Notes: generated from the letters alone by a model not told the origin. Shown: positions 22,901 through 37,900, numbered from the stretch's first letter. The stretch is 64,000 bases of DNA from Druceiella hillmani (GCA_039881145.1 JAYKKI010000088.1:699501-763500), one strand, 5' to 3'. A program made the numbers and translations.

Positions 22901-25900
22901 ATGGGCAGTTGCTCATCTTTTCTTTTTATAAAAAGTGTGTAATTTTGGAAAAATGGGTTCCAAAAAGCACAAACCATGAACCAGCTTATCATTATTTTTC
23001 ATTAAGTTGAGAGAAAATATCCATAGAAACCAGTATTCTGGAAAAGTAGTTCCATTCAACAGGACATCACTTTCTATAAAGCAGTTTTTGACTGAGAAAG
23101 CCTGTGTGAGTTCAAAATATAGAATAGCTCCCTGTGTGAGTTCAAAATATATTTTCGAGACACAAATATTTATTTAATACTTCAAGCATGCAGGCCACTT
23201 TTCCATAACATTGGCGCACACACTGTATCGATAAAATAATATGTAACTCCAAATATATTGGTTTTATTGTAACGAAATCTAACATAGATAGAAAAAATAT
23301 ACTTGCAAAATAGTCGAAGTACTTGTACCTTACATATGTAGTTACAAGCGTAAAAAATTATAAAAAAGGTGAGAAAATATTTCTCGTTTCCGTAAGGAAA
23401 AAGACTTATAAAGAAAAGTCTTAAAAAAACACAATTTTTGTTATTACTGTAAACAAGTATAAGTGACAAATATAAACGTAAACAAAAAAATCACTTTTAT
23501 CCTAATAAAAATTGACGTTATCGTTAAGATTCTATCAGCATCTCGTGTGCAGCAAAAATAACTACACCATACACGAATGTATCACCATTCAATTTATTAT
23601 TTTGCTCCCTTCCTTATTAAGGTATAATTGTCTATATGTTTATTTCATTTTAATCGAAATATATGTTTCAACAGCATGACTACATTTTAACAGAGTGTTG
23701 CTTATAAGCAATGTACGCGTACTGAGTGTTAAGAAGGCTTGTTGTTACTATTAAAGCATTTCAATAGTGTTGCTTATAAGCAACGTATGCGTACTTGAGG
23801 GTTAAGAGGGTTTGTTGTTAATATTAAAGCATTTCAATAGTGTTGCTTATAAGCAACGTACGCGTACTTGAGGGTTAAGAGGGCTTGTTGTTACTATTAA
23901 AGCATTTCAATAGTGTTGCCTATAAGCAACGTACACGTACTTGAGGGTTAAGAGGGCTTGTTGTTACTATTAAAGCATTTCAATAGTGTTGCTTATAAGC
24001 AACGTAAGCGTACTTGAGGGTTAAGAGGGCTTGTTGTTACTATTAAAGCATTTCAACAGTGTTGCTTATAAGCAACGTACGCGTACTTGAGGGTTAAGAG
24101 GGCTTGTTGTTACTATTAAAGCATATCAACAGAGTGTTAGTGTAGAGTGTTGCTTATAAGCAACGTATGCGTACTTGAGGGTTAAGAGGGCTTGTTGTTA
24201 CTATTAAAGCATTTCAACAGTGTTGCTTATAAGCAACGTACGCGTACTTGAGGGTTAAGAGGGCTTGTTGTTACTATTAAAGCATATCAACAGAGTGTTA
24301 GTGTAGAGTGTTGCTTATAAGCAACGTATGCGTACTTGAGGGTTAAGAGGGCTTGTTGTTACTATTAAAGCATTTCAACAGTGTTGCTTATAAGCAACGT
24401 ACGCGTACTTGAGGGTTAAGAGGGCTTGTTATTACTATTAAAGCATTTCAACAGAGTGTTAGTGTAGAGTGTTGCTTATATGCAACGTACGCGTACTTGA
24501 GGGTTAAGAGGGCTTGTTGTTACTATTAAAGCATTTCAACAGAGCGTTGCTTATATGCAACGTACGCGTACTTGAGGGTTAAGAGGGTTTGTTGTTACTA
24601 TTAAAGCATTTCAACATTTTAAGGCCATTGGAGCTTACCATTTACAGCTGTACTATCGTTTAGCTTCACGAATTTTACTGTCATTACCCTGTTCAAAAAG
24701 GTTTACCTCACAAAAACTTACCAATAGTTGCTCCAGAGGCAGCCAGCAAACGGTCGCGGTCTTCTTCCGTTCCGCAGCCAATGATAAGGAGATTTCCTCT
24801 AGTCTTAAGTTTCTTTATATTTAACACGTTGTAAGGTGATAGGAACTTGGCCAACAAATGTCGCTTCGGTAGAGTTGGCCTTCCAAATAACTAAGGAAAC
24901 AAAAGAAATGCAGTTTGTTTAATTTATCTAATAATTTTTGAGTCAAATTCAATCATATTATTCAGAACTTTTGGCACACAATTTTTTCAATTAGTGTATC
25001 TTTTTTGCAAACTATTTAAAACCTTAATCTTCAAGATTGTTTTTTTGATATGGTCGTAAAGTGAAATTTTGGTACAGCAATTGAATTGGCTAATAAAAAA
25101 TTTTAGAAAAAAAATCAGTGGATAAAAGACATGGTTTTCTGTATGCAGTGTATTTTAAGAAAAAGTAACATAACAGTCATCTTATGTTGCCTCTGATTAC
25201 TTTACAGATGTCAAATATTTTGTGGTTATAAACTATAGGATAAAGATAGCAAGTCAATTATCTGTTTGAGTGCCGACGAGCGCCATCGTGCTCATGCACG
25301 TACAAACTAAATTTGCCACAAGCGCGATGGCGCTCGCGAAATCACTTGCTGTTTAGTGAGCGATAGGGGAGGTCGTTCGCACGCATAGCTAATTTTTTAT
25401 CTTTCTACGTGTTACATAAAGTTCAAATTATATTATTAGTAATTACAATGTAAAAAGGATCCAGGAAAAGAAAATTTGATCGTTTTTCAAGTTGTGAAGA
25501 AAGTAATAGTGGCATTGTGATGCGCTCACAATTTGGCGTAATGCAAATTTTGAGTGATAGTGATAATAGTGACGATAACAATTATTTTGCTGATACGGAG
25601 GATGTACCAGACTGCAAAAATGACGAATGTGACCTTGATTTCAGTTTTTGTTATAATTTTTGTTCACAATATATATTTCCATAATTTTCTTTGTATTTTA
25701 TTATTTTTGTACAAGTTTTTATTAAGAAAACATCGAAAAAATTATTAAAATTGGATAATTTTTGGTAGAGATACAGTTTCTTTTCGAGACTTATCTATCA
25801 ATGGCACTAAAACGGTTAAGAACTATGGTTACAGAGACTCAAGATTTACAAGCACACATTTATTGTCTAGAAGTTGGAAATAACTTAGCATTTAATTTCA

Positions 25901-28900
25901 GTCGATAACTTACCTTGACCATGTAAAGACGGCTTTTAAAGCTGCTGGTGTAATGTTTGGGAATAGGCTCGTTGTTCAAAATAGCCAGGATCAACTGCAA
26001 TAATTGGAATTAGGTTGACATTTTTTAATTCTTTAAGTGATTGCGCTCTAACATAAAAATTTTGATTTTTAACTTTCTATACTTTTTGTTTAAAAAGATT
26101 ACATGAGAAAATAGGAAAACTGTATATAGCTACGACACATTTATGTCCTTTAGGAATGACTTCTAAAGTCATTCCTAGAAACAGTCAACATGAGCGTTTC
26201 AATATATTCTTTTTCTAGGGTATCCAGATATCTCTCCTGTTTATGATAACATACCTCAAAATGACAAAAAACGGACACACCAAAAACAGACGACCTTCTG
26301 TTACTGTTGTTTTTTCTTGGAAATTGTTTGAAAAAAATTCGAATACAGAATAGTTTGGAATGGAGTGTTTAATGCATTGATTATATGTGACAATTACAAA
26401 AACCAAAAAAAATGTTTGTCTGAACTGACAGACACACAAAGGGGAAATTTTTTTAAGAAAATACTATTCCTGTTTATTTTTAATTTATTATATTAATCTT
26501 ACAATTCACAAGCAAAATGTTTGCTGTGACAGAAAGATAGATGGGTGACAAATTGTAAACTGAAAGTGTGCATGACAGCACGTGCGTCAGTTGCCATCGT
26601 GACAGCTCTCGCAACAGTGTTCTACTATGACAGCTGGATATGTGATAGTTTGTTATTTTTTTTCTGACCTTGGTTTGGTTGAACTATAATTTGTGTTTTT
26701 ATGAATTCTGATTCTGAAATTATCAGGCAGCGAGACACAATATCACCTAAACTTTTTACCCTAGTCGTAGAAGATGTCTTTAAACAAGTGGATTGAGGAA
26801 ATAAAGGCCTTATAATATCAGGTACACGATTAAATAACTTGAGGTTTGTGGACGATATAGTTCTGTTTGATGAACTTCAGACTATGATTCAGGAACTGCC
26901 TCACTGTCAGTTGGGCTCGAGATGAATCTGGATAGCCCGATGCGACTATAAATGTGTAAGGTATACTCCAGCATGTAGATAAGTATGCATACTTGGGCCA
27001 AGCACTACGAATGGGTAAAAAGAACCTGATCAACGAAGTAGACAGACACATACAACTGGGATAGGTACCTTCTCCAAACTCGAGTTCGCCTTTAATGTGC
27101 ACATAAAGAACCACTTAAAAGCACACATATTTAATCAGTGTGTACTACCAATCCTCACTTACGGAGCCGAAACTTGGATAACAACAAAAGCCGTCCTGCA
27201 AAAGCTTATTGCTGCTCAATGGGTGATGGAAAGAAAATTGGTTGGAATCTCCTAAAAGGATTGCAAAACAAATAAGTGGCTTTGGAGACAAAGCAAAGTA
27301 GTGACATAACAGAGAGTGTGGCAAAACTTAAGTGGCAGTGGGCTGGTCACATTGCTCGAAAGTTGTAAAATTCTCTTAGAGTGGAGATCCTGGGAGTGCA
27401 AAAGACCAGTCGGGCAGCCGCGAATGAGATGGAAGGATGACACAACGAAAGTGACGGGAACAAACTGGATCCAAACAATCCAAAATAGAACCGGGTGGTG
27501 CAGATTGAAGGAAGCCTACACCAAAATGGTTGAGAATGGCTTATAATGATGAATTCTGAAGAAATTTTCATTTTTGAAGTTACTTCATTTTAGAAATATT
27601 TTAATAGGTTAGAAGCAATTAGTCTTTTGAAAGCGTTATCTAATGTCAACATTGACCAGAAGTGAAAATGCATAAATTTTTTTTAATTTTAGAATTTTAT
27701 CTTCTAAAAGTGTTACGTAACACGTCAACCCTGACCTACTTCCCCTGTTTAATATCATGTAATATCTCTGATTTAACAGTATTTCATTCTTATTCTAGAA
27801 AATTTAAAAATATACAATATAAAACATTTTATTTGAACAAATAGACCTTGCTACAAATTAGAAACAAACAAAAACACGATGTGGAATAGAAAACGACAAT
27901 TGATTAGTTTGTGAAAGTCGGGGGTCAAGTATCTGGTCAAATTTGATGGTGTCAATGACAGGGATAAGAGCTGCTATAACGGGAACTATTATATAAACTG
28001 ACACCATGAAAACATTTATTTCTGTAAAATCGATGAACATGGATATACTTACATTCTTGAATCTCGGCAGAATGAATGGAAGTTTCTGCTCAATAAGCCG
28101 CTCTAATCTATCCATCTTTTCATCTTTTGGAGCGGCACTTTCTTCACCTTCCTCCTTCTTATCCACTTCCATTTCTTCCCCCTCCCCCTCTCCAGCCCCT
28201 GCTCCTTCACCCTCTACCTCCTTATCATCTTCTGCTGTTTGATTTTCATCTGCGTTTTCTTCTTCATCCTGTCCTTGCTCTTCAGCATCCGTTTTCATAA
28301 GGTCATTGAGCTGTAATTTCATGTTATGTAATATAAAAAATAAAAATGAACAATTATCACTGTGAAGTCAACAATAAAGAGTTTTTTAAAAGGAGAAAAA
28401 AAAGAGTTTTAAAAAACTGTAATTAGTTTTCTGTAAATAACGAGCAGTTTTAATAAAATATACTAGCGTGACCCGTACGAAGTCTTCGCATTATTTATTC
28501 CATTATGAAGCTCTGATGACAGATCAAACAAATATTTTACTAAAATTGACATATAGAGGCGCAAGTATCAAAAGCATTGAGCTAAAGCGCCACTTTATTT
28601 ATACGTGAGTGGATTTGAAATTAAACAAAAATTTTACCGACCGTCAATCATATTGACGTTGAGCCGTTAGATGGCAGCATTGCTGTTTTGTGTATATAAT
28701 TTTAATAATTAATTAATTTGCAAAAACAATAGCAATAAATTTTTTAGTTGTGGATGCCGGTTGAGCAGGCAATTATCTATAAAATGATATATAATTTATG
28801 TGGATTAGTTGTGAGGTTTTTTCTAAAAAGGGAGTGTAACATCTTAACCTTAGCGTTTTAATATATATGATGATGATGATTTGCATTGATATCGTGCATC

Positions 28901-31900
28901 GATTTTGTGAACTTGCTCGCGTTTTTAGATACAAATTCTTAAATTTTTTTTTGATAAAAATTTTTTACCACCTTCAACTAGACAACTCTTTGGGATTAAT
29001 GCCTTCATTCTTTTTTATTTTTGAGTATTTAAATTTCATTTATGTTATTCAAAAAGATTGCTAACCAGATCTTGAACAACTTAAATGAGAAAAGATATTA
29101 ACGAGAGATAAAAGAAAATATGTCACAAACCTTGAGCAATAACTTGTTCAGTTTTGCAGCTGTAACCGTTTGTGTGTTCATCTTCTGGAATATCCATTCT
29201 TTTGTGTCTTCATCTTCAGCGTTTGATGCATTGCCTTTGCAAAAATTAAATATATTGTAGATAGCGATAACTGATGTCTAGTCACTGTCAGTAGTCGTAA
29301 TAAATTTAAAAGATGAAATAAGGTTATTCTGATATTTAACATTTGGCGATATTATAATCATAACATGACATTAGAAGGCAATAGAAATTTAAAAATAGAA
29401 TAATATAAAGTGTTTACATCAAAAAAAATTAATAAAATGTTTAATAAAGATTCTTCTGTATACATACACGATGGAAACAAACAAAACAGATACTTACAGT
29501 CGCAATAAATTATAAAATTCCAAGATAATAAGAAAAATAAATTTATAAAGTAAATTTTGTGTATTTCTAAATTTTGTGGTGATGTTTGTTTATGGCTTAA
29601 AACATCCAGTTCCATTTTCAAATTTATATTCAAACAATGCCCTTGTCAATTGTCTTTAATTTGAGGTGATGTTGCTGTTCAATTTTTATTTAAATAGAAT
29701 TTCAAGAAATAATTTCTATGATGGTATTCTAATTAGTACATATTCACAATTAGACAGGGCAAACCAACAAGATCCAACTTATCGGGAGAAATTTGAACTT
29801 TTACCCCTATTTTCAAGTTTAATAACAATACAAATTTCTTTTAAAAAGAAATGTCGAAATATTCATTTTTTAATTTTCTGTGTATGCAATGATGTATTTT
29901 ACTTAGTACAAAGTGACAATTAGACAGGGCAGACCAACCAGGCCTAACCTTGACAAATGGGGTGAAAAGTTCAAAGGGAGGAATTTGAACTTTTCCCCCC
30001 ATTTGTCAAGTTTAGTAACAATAAAATTTTCTTTTAAAAGAAATTTCGAAATTTTTTAAATTTTCAGTGTATTAGACACAATATTTCTTTTTATTCTGGT
30101 AAGCGTGCTAGTGTAGGAGATTTTAATAATACAAATTTACTGAATAATTTTTTTGTAGAAGAACCACTTTTACCATCTCCATTTTGGCCTGGCTTCCTGT
30201 AAAAGAATTTTTATTTTCCGTTGTTTATATCATTGCCAAAATTCAGACACACACTTCGTATTATTCAATTCCTGTAAAAATTCTATGATATTTGAAATTC
30301 AATCGTATACTTTTAATTTAGTATACAGAATGTTTATATTTTTATGACGTTCAATTTTACGATAAATAAAATGTTCCAGCACGTGTATTTTGTGCACGCT
30401 TTTCCAGACACATATGAGCAGCCCTTTTTCCAACAAACATGAGTTCATAGAAATTATTTTAAATTTTCATTTCATTCCATCTATATCGAACTGATCATAT
30501 GAAACGCAAGGGTAAAAAATAAGTCTATTTTTTTTTATCATTTATCAAATTAAAACTTGAGATGTATGACTCAACATCGCAAACCAAGTTAAGATTAAAC
30601 AGATTTATGTCTACTATGAACCGAGTTGGCGGCTGCCTTGGTCGATCGTTTTGTTGCGCTTGGTCCGTCTATCACTCGCACGCTCAAATCAAACAGAAAG
30701 TGCTCGGTTACCACGTGTAATTTAATAACATGTTCGGACATATTTTATTGTTCGAGTCTACGAGTACATTCTCTTAGGTTTTAATAAATTATTTTCATTA
30801 GATTTGTCAAGTTTTTTTGTTAGAAAAGTTTTATTTTAAGTCTGTTAATTATTTGAAAAGCCAGTGGACAGAAAAATTGCGTACAAAAATGTTTTTTGTC
30901 TTATAATATGAATCACGTGATCAAGGGGAATTTTCCAACTTAGCAGAGATTGGCAATTCTTCTAGATTCTTTGTTTTATTTATTTAACCGCCTTAAATGG
31001 CACTAAAATTCTCCACATGCTCCAACTCGATTAAATGACTCAAAATAAACAGGTTCTCGAAAACAATTTATGACACTATCGTATGATGGTTGTTTGCTAA
31101 ATCAATTTGATCAACTATGTTTACATGAATTTTCAAATTGACTAACTAGGTTTGATGAATTACCGAGTTGGCCCATCTCTAATTAGAACGTTTAAATTAA
31201 TATTAGTTTCACAAATAATAAATCTGCGAATTATTTTCGACAATTTCTGGATATCATAAAATTTTTTGACACCCAGAAAGTGACCCTGGCATGGTATATA
31301 AATAGTACGACATTCAATTTTTTCTTCTGTTAGCAACAGTTTAGGTAAGTAAAGGCTGAAGAAAAGATGGGATTTTCACGGTGAGGACGTAGTGTGCTCT
31401 TTCTTATTTGAGTCGAAGAGCGGGCAAACCAGCATACAATATGTAAAATGACGGTTGTAGATGTAAAGTACACCTCTATGCAGCCAAGCACTGGCTTCAA
31501 ATATCGAAAGAAGGTAATAATAGTTGTTTAGGATACCTCTTACCATAAATTTAGAAAAATTAAGCTGATATGCTTAATTTTTGACCATTGAAGGTTACCA
31601 ATAAATATACAGGACGATTACAGTCACCCAATTTTCCAGTCAAAAGCACACCTTATTTTATCTCTGTGTACGATGGCAACAAGTGCTAGATAACAATGAT
31701 ACTTATATAATTATCCATTGATGTTACTAGAGATCAAAAATAACTGAACTGGGATGGCGGGTATATTAGTTACGAACCTAATATTTGACAACTCACAGGC
31801 ATAATGTCGGAATATGAAAATAATTCGAGTGAAAATGATCGTTTTTCAAGTTGTGAAGAAAGTGATAGTGGAAGTGACATTGTGGTGCGCTCACAATTTG

Positions 31901-34900
31901 GCGTAATGCAAATTTTGAGTGATAGTGATAATAGTGACGATAACAATTATTTTGCTGATACGGAGGATGTACTGGACTGCGAAAATACGATGTGACCTTG
32001 ATTTCAGTTTTTGTTCACAATATATATTTCCATAATTTTCTTTGTGTGTGTGTTTACAGTAGCTGTTGTAATTTTCTTTGTGTGTGTGTTTACAGTAGCT
32101 GTTGTAAGAGATCAACCTCAAATTTGCTCTGCGAATTTATTATGGATAAATTAGTTAAACAAAGGGTTTGCCTTAAATTTTGTGGTTGAACAAAATTTCT
32201 TGTGCCTGAATCTTTGAAAATGTTAAAAAAAGGCCTATGGTGACGACTCAGGCATATAAGTGCTACAAATCGTTCAAAGTGGGGTGTGAATTGGCCGAAG
32301 ATTTGCCTAGACCTGGATAGCCTTCAACTACCACTGACGTAAAGAAAAAATCTAAAAATTAGTGGTTGAAAATTGTTTTAAATATTTATTCACATTTTAG
32401 TATTAGAGAGTTGGTTCGACAGTTGAACATTGATAAAATGTCCGTCCACAGAATTTTAACCAATGTTTTGGGCATGAGACGCATTGCCGTAAGACTGGTT
32501 TTGAAAGAGTTTAATTTCTTGCAAAAAAAACATTGATTGAAGAAACTGATCAATTGAATTGGTTCTGAAAGACCTGGACTGATGAAAGAATGAAGAAGAG
32601 TGAACTAGTTCTGAAAGAGCTTAATTTCTTGCAAAAAGAGCATTAATTGAAGAAAATGATTGTGGACATTGATTGAAGACTTAATTGAAGATATTAAACA
32701 GAATTCGCTGCGGGAATTAAAGGCCATATCACCTTCAGCCTATCAGAAGTGTATGGAACAGTGGGTCCGGCATTATAACAGTTGTATTGCAAACAATGGG
32801 GATAACTTTGAAGGTGACAAAATAAATTTGTGTTTTTTTTTAATGATTCCGGGTAGTTTTTATACAGAAGGTACATTGATATTTCTATAATAGCATGATT
32901 TTGCCATTGTTTGTATCAAGATCATTTTTTAATAGTAATGTTTTAAACGATTAATATTTGAATGAAATCATTTAAGAGATATCCCATATCATTATTTTTT
33001 GGATATTAATGACTTGCACATTTGGCTGCTGGCATTCGTATTGTACGTTTCAATTTAATACAGTTGCAGTAATACTAAAAGTGTAATTTTGTCATACAAT
33101 ACATGTATGTGTTCGATTGATAGTCTTAAGCTTGTAAAGCACGAAGGAAAATCAATCGGTTGCAATCAATAGAACCTAATGCAATAGCTACTCGATTCAA
33201 AATCAAATGAACTGCAGCATATTTTGATCCAACACAGTTCCATTGATTCATTGAGTCGTTAAGGTAAATTGATCCTTTTAGATGATTCTGATTCAGTGAG
33301 TCATTTTACAGTTCCATTGGTTCATTTTACTTAAGTGAATCCAGATTACCCATGACTACAGCAGGCCAAGTGTTAAAGACGTAAAAAAATATGAAAACAT
33401 TTTCTATGGAACTTTGAAATAGCTATTTTGAAGTCCCAAACATTAGAAATTCACATCCAGAAGAGTAACATGCGAAAAATTACGAATGATAAGGTTATTA
33501 TGTTTAAGGGGCTATTGTGCGAATGCCGATGCTGATTCTACAAGCAAAATTTTATTTTTACGACATAATATTTGTACTTGATGGGTATTAGAGATTTATC
33601 AATAAATAAGAAATTAACACAATATCATTAACAATTTAATGTATTATGAAGTCTATGATATACTGAAAATAAATTTAAATTTCTGTACTTGCATCAGTTG
33701 GACAACTTTCAGAATTTTCATGAGAAAAATCTCGGTTTTCTCTTTCAATATAATACATATTGTATCATTATCAGACTTATTATTTACTTCAATTAAATAT
33801 GTTTTTATTACGACTGAGAATGGTATCTAGAAATGATAAATGGGGAACTGAATACTACAAATTTTCTTTAACATTTCAAAGGTGAATGTAATTCTGTAGT
33901 TTTTCAAAGTTTTCAGCTTTTCTGTTATTCTTTGAGAACTTGAACCAAATCAAAGTTTCTAAAGTTCATCTATAATTTTTGTCTAATTCATTATTGTGCA
34001 CAATAAACACGGCACCGAAAGTATCTCTTTAATAAACTTAAGTACTCACACTTATTATAACCCGAACTACGAGGGTTACGTACACATTTAAGTGCATATC
34101 AATATTTTGGGCGTACATAGTATTTTACAAATATTCATATTATATCTATCAAAGTAATGGCCAGTTTAGGGCATACATTTGGAAGCGGTTATCTATTCAA
34201 TATCTCCATTGAATCGATAATTTGATAAAAATTGTTTCTGAACCCCCAAGAGTGAGTTGTCTATTCGATAACTTCCTTTAACTGGACAAAGATAGCTTAA
34301 CGTTAGGTTTGCTGTTGTCAGATAAACGTTAATTTTAACTTTATTAAGATGGCGGCATCAATGATGCATATACAGTCAATGTTATTAAAAAAATATATAA
34401 ATTTTTATTTTATAATTAAAATTATATACCTTTTATTAACCAGTAGCTATGGAAAGGTTATTTAGTATCCTCAGAAACTGGCCATAAGTAATTTATTTGG
34501 AGTTTTTACGAACTTTTTACAGACACAACAACTACACGTCATAAGTTGGGTCGACTGTTACTCATTATATTTTAGAGCGTACTTAAATAATTTTTCTTTT
34601 AATTTCTTTATATACACTACTACTGTCAACACTTTTCTGATATTCAAAAACAGCTAGTTATTTAACTGGTAGTGGGTACTTTAAAATTTAATATTTTGTA
34701 AATGAATTTCCTGCATCGAAAAAATGTTCATGACCTACCCCACTATACTTTAGAAAGATCTATACAACGATACGCTACATGATTGGGTATACAAATAAAA
34801 AAGTTATCCCCCTAGACGAGGTAACCTGAAAATTTTTGAGTATATTTTTTATAACCATGCCAAATCCCAGCTTTATAGCTCGAATAGTCTGCGGGTATAA

Positions 34901-37900
34901 CGGCTTTGACATACAGACAGATATGGCGAAACTATAAGGATTCCTAGTTAGCTACAGAACCCTAAAAACAAGCGAACAAAGTATCCATATAACACCATTA
35001 ACCTAAACTATTATTTTATTTCTGCAGTAACTTATCTGTAGTAAAGTAAATCTGCGCCGTATAAAATAAATAAAAATTGATGTAACTGTTAAACTAAAGT
35101 TAATAAATCTAATCATATTCTGATGTAACCGTTAAACTAAAGCGATGCTACACCGAGCCTCATAGCCATTCTTCAAAATCCGGCAACAATGTATCCTGCC
35201 ACATTTTCCCTCGAAATAATGTGGTTCGAATTGCCATTTGTTAATTAAAATCTTGCTTATGCATTTATAAAAAAAATAAGAAAAAATAACTTAAAGCATT
35301 CTTAAATTATATGGCCAACCGGCATCTAGCATTTAAGTCTTCAAAAAGTCAGCAAGAATTTATTTATTTTGAAATAAATTTTTGCTAACACAAATATTCA
35401 TGAAAATATTTATAATTACTATAGTTGAAAGTTAAAGAAATATTTTTTTCTTCTGCATTTAGCCAACTCGTCTTTCATGAAAACATGAAACTAAAAATAT
35501 ACATATTCTAGGAAAAAATACTATCAATCCAATGTCAACCCGGAATTTCGGCTATTGGATTAAGTCATTACAAGAATGTATCTGTAAGCAAGTGAAGATA
35601 CCTGTATTATCAGCCGCCCCGACGGGCTTCCGCTTGATACTATCTTTATTCAGAGGCTTAGAGGTGGGACTCGAAATGATATCCGTGCCTGTTTTCGCTC
35701 CCTCCTTCTGTAATGTGTCCTTCAAGTTTTTGACGAACATAACGTCCTTATTCCGTGGGTGCCGAATGCGGTAAAGATTCAGCACATAGGTAACGGTGTG
35801 CGCGTATTTATTGATCATCGTCTTGCGGATCCTATTACGGATATTCTCCTTAATGGCTTTCACCAGCGGCACAGTCAGTTTAATGTCCAGCCCACTCTTT
35901 TCCACATTCTCTTTAACCTCTCGTAGGATCTCCCCTAGACACAATTCGAGACGGCCATGCAATTTTGGATTGGGCGTTTTTCTCGTAACAAAGTACGTAA
36001 TGTCACGTACCCTGGGGGCGACCAGGGGAGGCCTACGCATGCCAATGTTACCCTCCCAAACGGGACCGGCGTAACCCGGGCCGAGTTTCTTGGGAAACTT
36101 GGACTTATTCAGAGGGTTAGCCACAACTTTCGGCTTCATCACCCTACCTTGCACGAACTGCTTTTTGCCTTTCATGCCAATTGGTTTATTGACATTCGCA
36201 AAACGTGGCTGTTGCCTTTGAGGCCCAGGAATTTGGTTCATGCTCCTATTAAAATGGGGACGGCCATCATTCCCAGGCCTCATAAGCGGTTGTGGACCGT
36301 TCAATCGATAATCGCGCTCGTCGAAGCCACTATTATTGCCGCCGTACATTTGGGGTTTTGGCGCCGAGTTGTGTTGCCAGACATTCCTCTGATAGTCATC
36401 GGGCCGCTGGTAGCCATTGGAGTTTTTGTCGTAAGGGGAATAGTACTGATTGAAAGCATTGCCATCGTTGAACTGGTTGAAAGGTTGTTGTATATTGTTG
36501 TACCGCATCTGAAATCAGAATGCAAACAATTTGCTGCATCGGTGGTGAGATTGGGATTCCACTGATCCCAATATGACGTTTCAAGTGTAACTTGGAAACT
36601 TCACCTCACACAATTGAATCACAAGTTTGTGTGATCACCATTTCGGAGATCAACGATTAAAAGTAATTACAAGAGTATTAAATTATAACAATTGGATGTG
36701 TGTTTAGAATCCTAAGGATGGAAATTTGCAAAATTTTCAATGTCCTGAGATTTAGTTTCTTCGGAAACTATGTTAATATTGCAATTCAGACATGGACTGA
36801 AAATATCCAATTTTAGTCTAAAAGATAAAAATTTAGATATTTTTTTATAATATTGATACATTGAGCTTGTAAAAAAAGCGAAACATTGTAGTTTAGAACT
36901 TCCCAACTATATGGAAATTCATAACGACCTAAAAAATATTTAACGAGTAAGATTCGACTTACTCAAGGCCATAGGTTTCACTGTGCCCTTCCATCTGGAC
37001 ACAATCTCAAGTTTGCCTCAATGAACCTTTAATTATTTAGAGTAATTGTAAAAGAATTTTATACCTGATGCACAGAGGATATTGTAAAGAAATACTTGAC
37101 TAAGAAATCCGACGGTTCCACATAGTAGTCTCAACTTAATTCCTTCATCATAAAACTAAAAGTACTTACACTTTGCTGCCAATTCCCCGCCTGGCCCTAA
37201 AATGTACAAATTCGTCAGAATTAAAATGATTTTGTGTGCCAAAGGCTGAGGAGTAACATCGAGGAAACTTTTAAAATTAATATAAGTATAGTCAAAAAAT
37301 GAAATGAAACAAGTATATTTTTATCAAAGAAAAAGAATAAATAAAAAAGTCCAATTTTCTATGCTAGACCCCACAACAATTCTACCACCCTTAATTCCCT
37401 CATATACAGTTATACAAATTCAAAATAATGGATGTTTTTATAAAAAAAAAACTTCAATCTAATGGCAATGTTTTTTAAATAGTCTCTCTTATTATTCCCT
37501 TCCCTATAATTCTTTTTGACAAGACACAATTATTTATAAACATGCAATTAAAATAGGGGTTGCGAAAAAGTATTTTATTTTCATTTATGGAATACAAAAA
37601 TATTCATTTCCACAAATAAAAAAAAAAGTCAAAAACGGTTGCCATGGTTATATTATACCCCTGATCAAAAACTATCAACTGAAATTATAATAGCAGTGAG
37701 CAAAATAAGATTAAGTTTTTAAAATTTTTTGAAAAATTATTTTATAGCGTGTATTGGGAAAATCTTGATATTTTCCCGTTATTATTTAATCATTATGTAT
37801 AATGATACAACAAAATTTATATATGTATAATGATACAACAAAATTTATATATTATTATTATTGTTCATATTTATATACAACAAAAATAGAAAAATTTGGA

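Noticed and set aside
23689..24615. CRISPR-like array
   Set aside because: Units are contiguous 73-bp copies without unique spacers, in eukaryotic intronic DNA.
27252..27571. Minus-strand ORFs over the RTE relic
   Set aside because: They are shadows; the plus-strand frames carry the conserved reverse-transcriptase blocks.
35552..36565. Long plus-strand ORFs of 92 and 202 codons and alternative minus frames across 35.8-36.6 kb
   Set aside because: They are antisense or frame shadows of the 907-nt coding exon, whose frame joins in phase with both neighbours and has a coherent composition.
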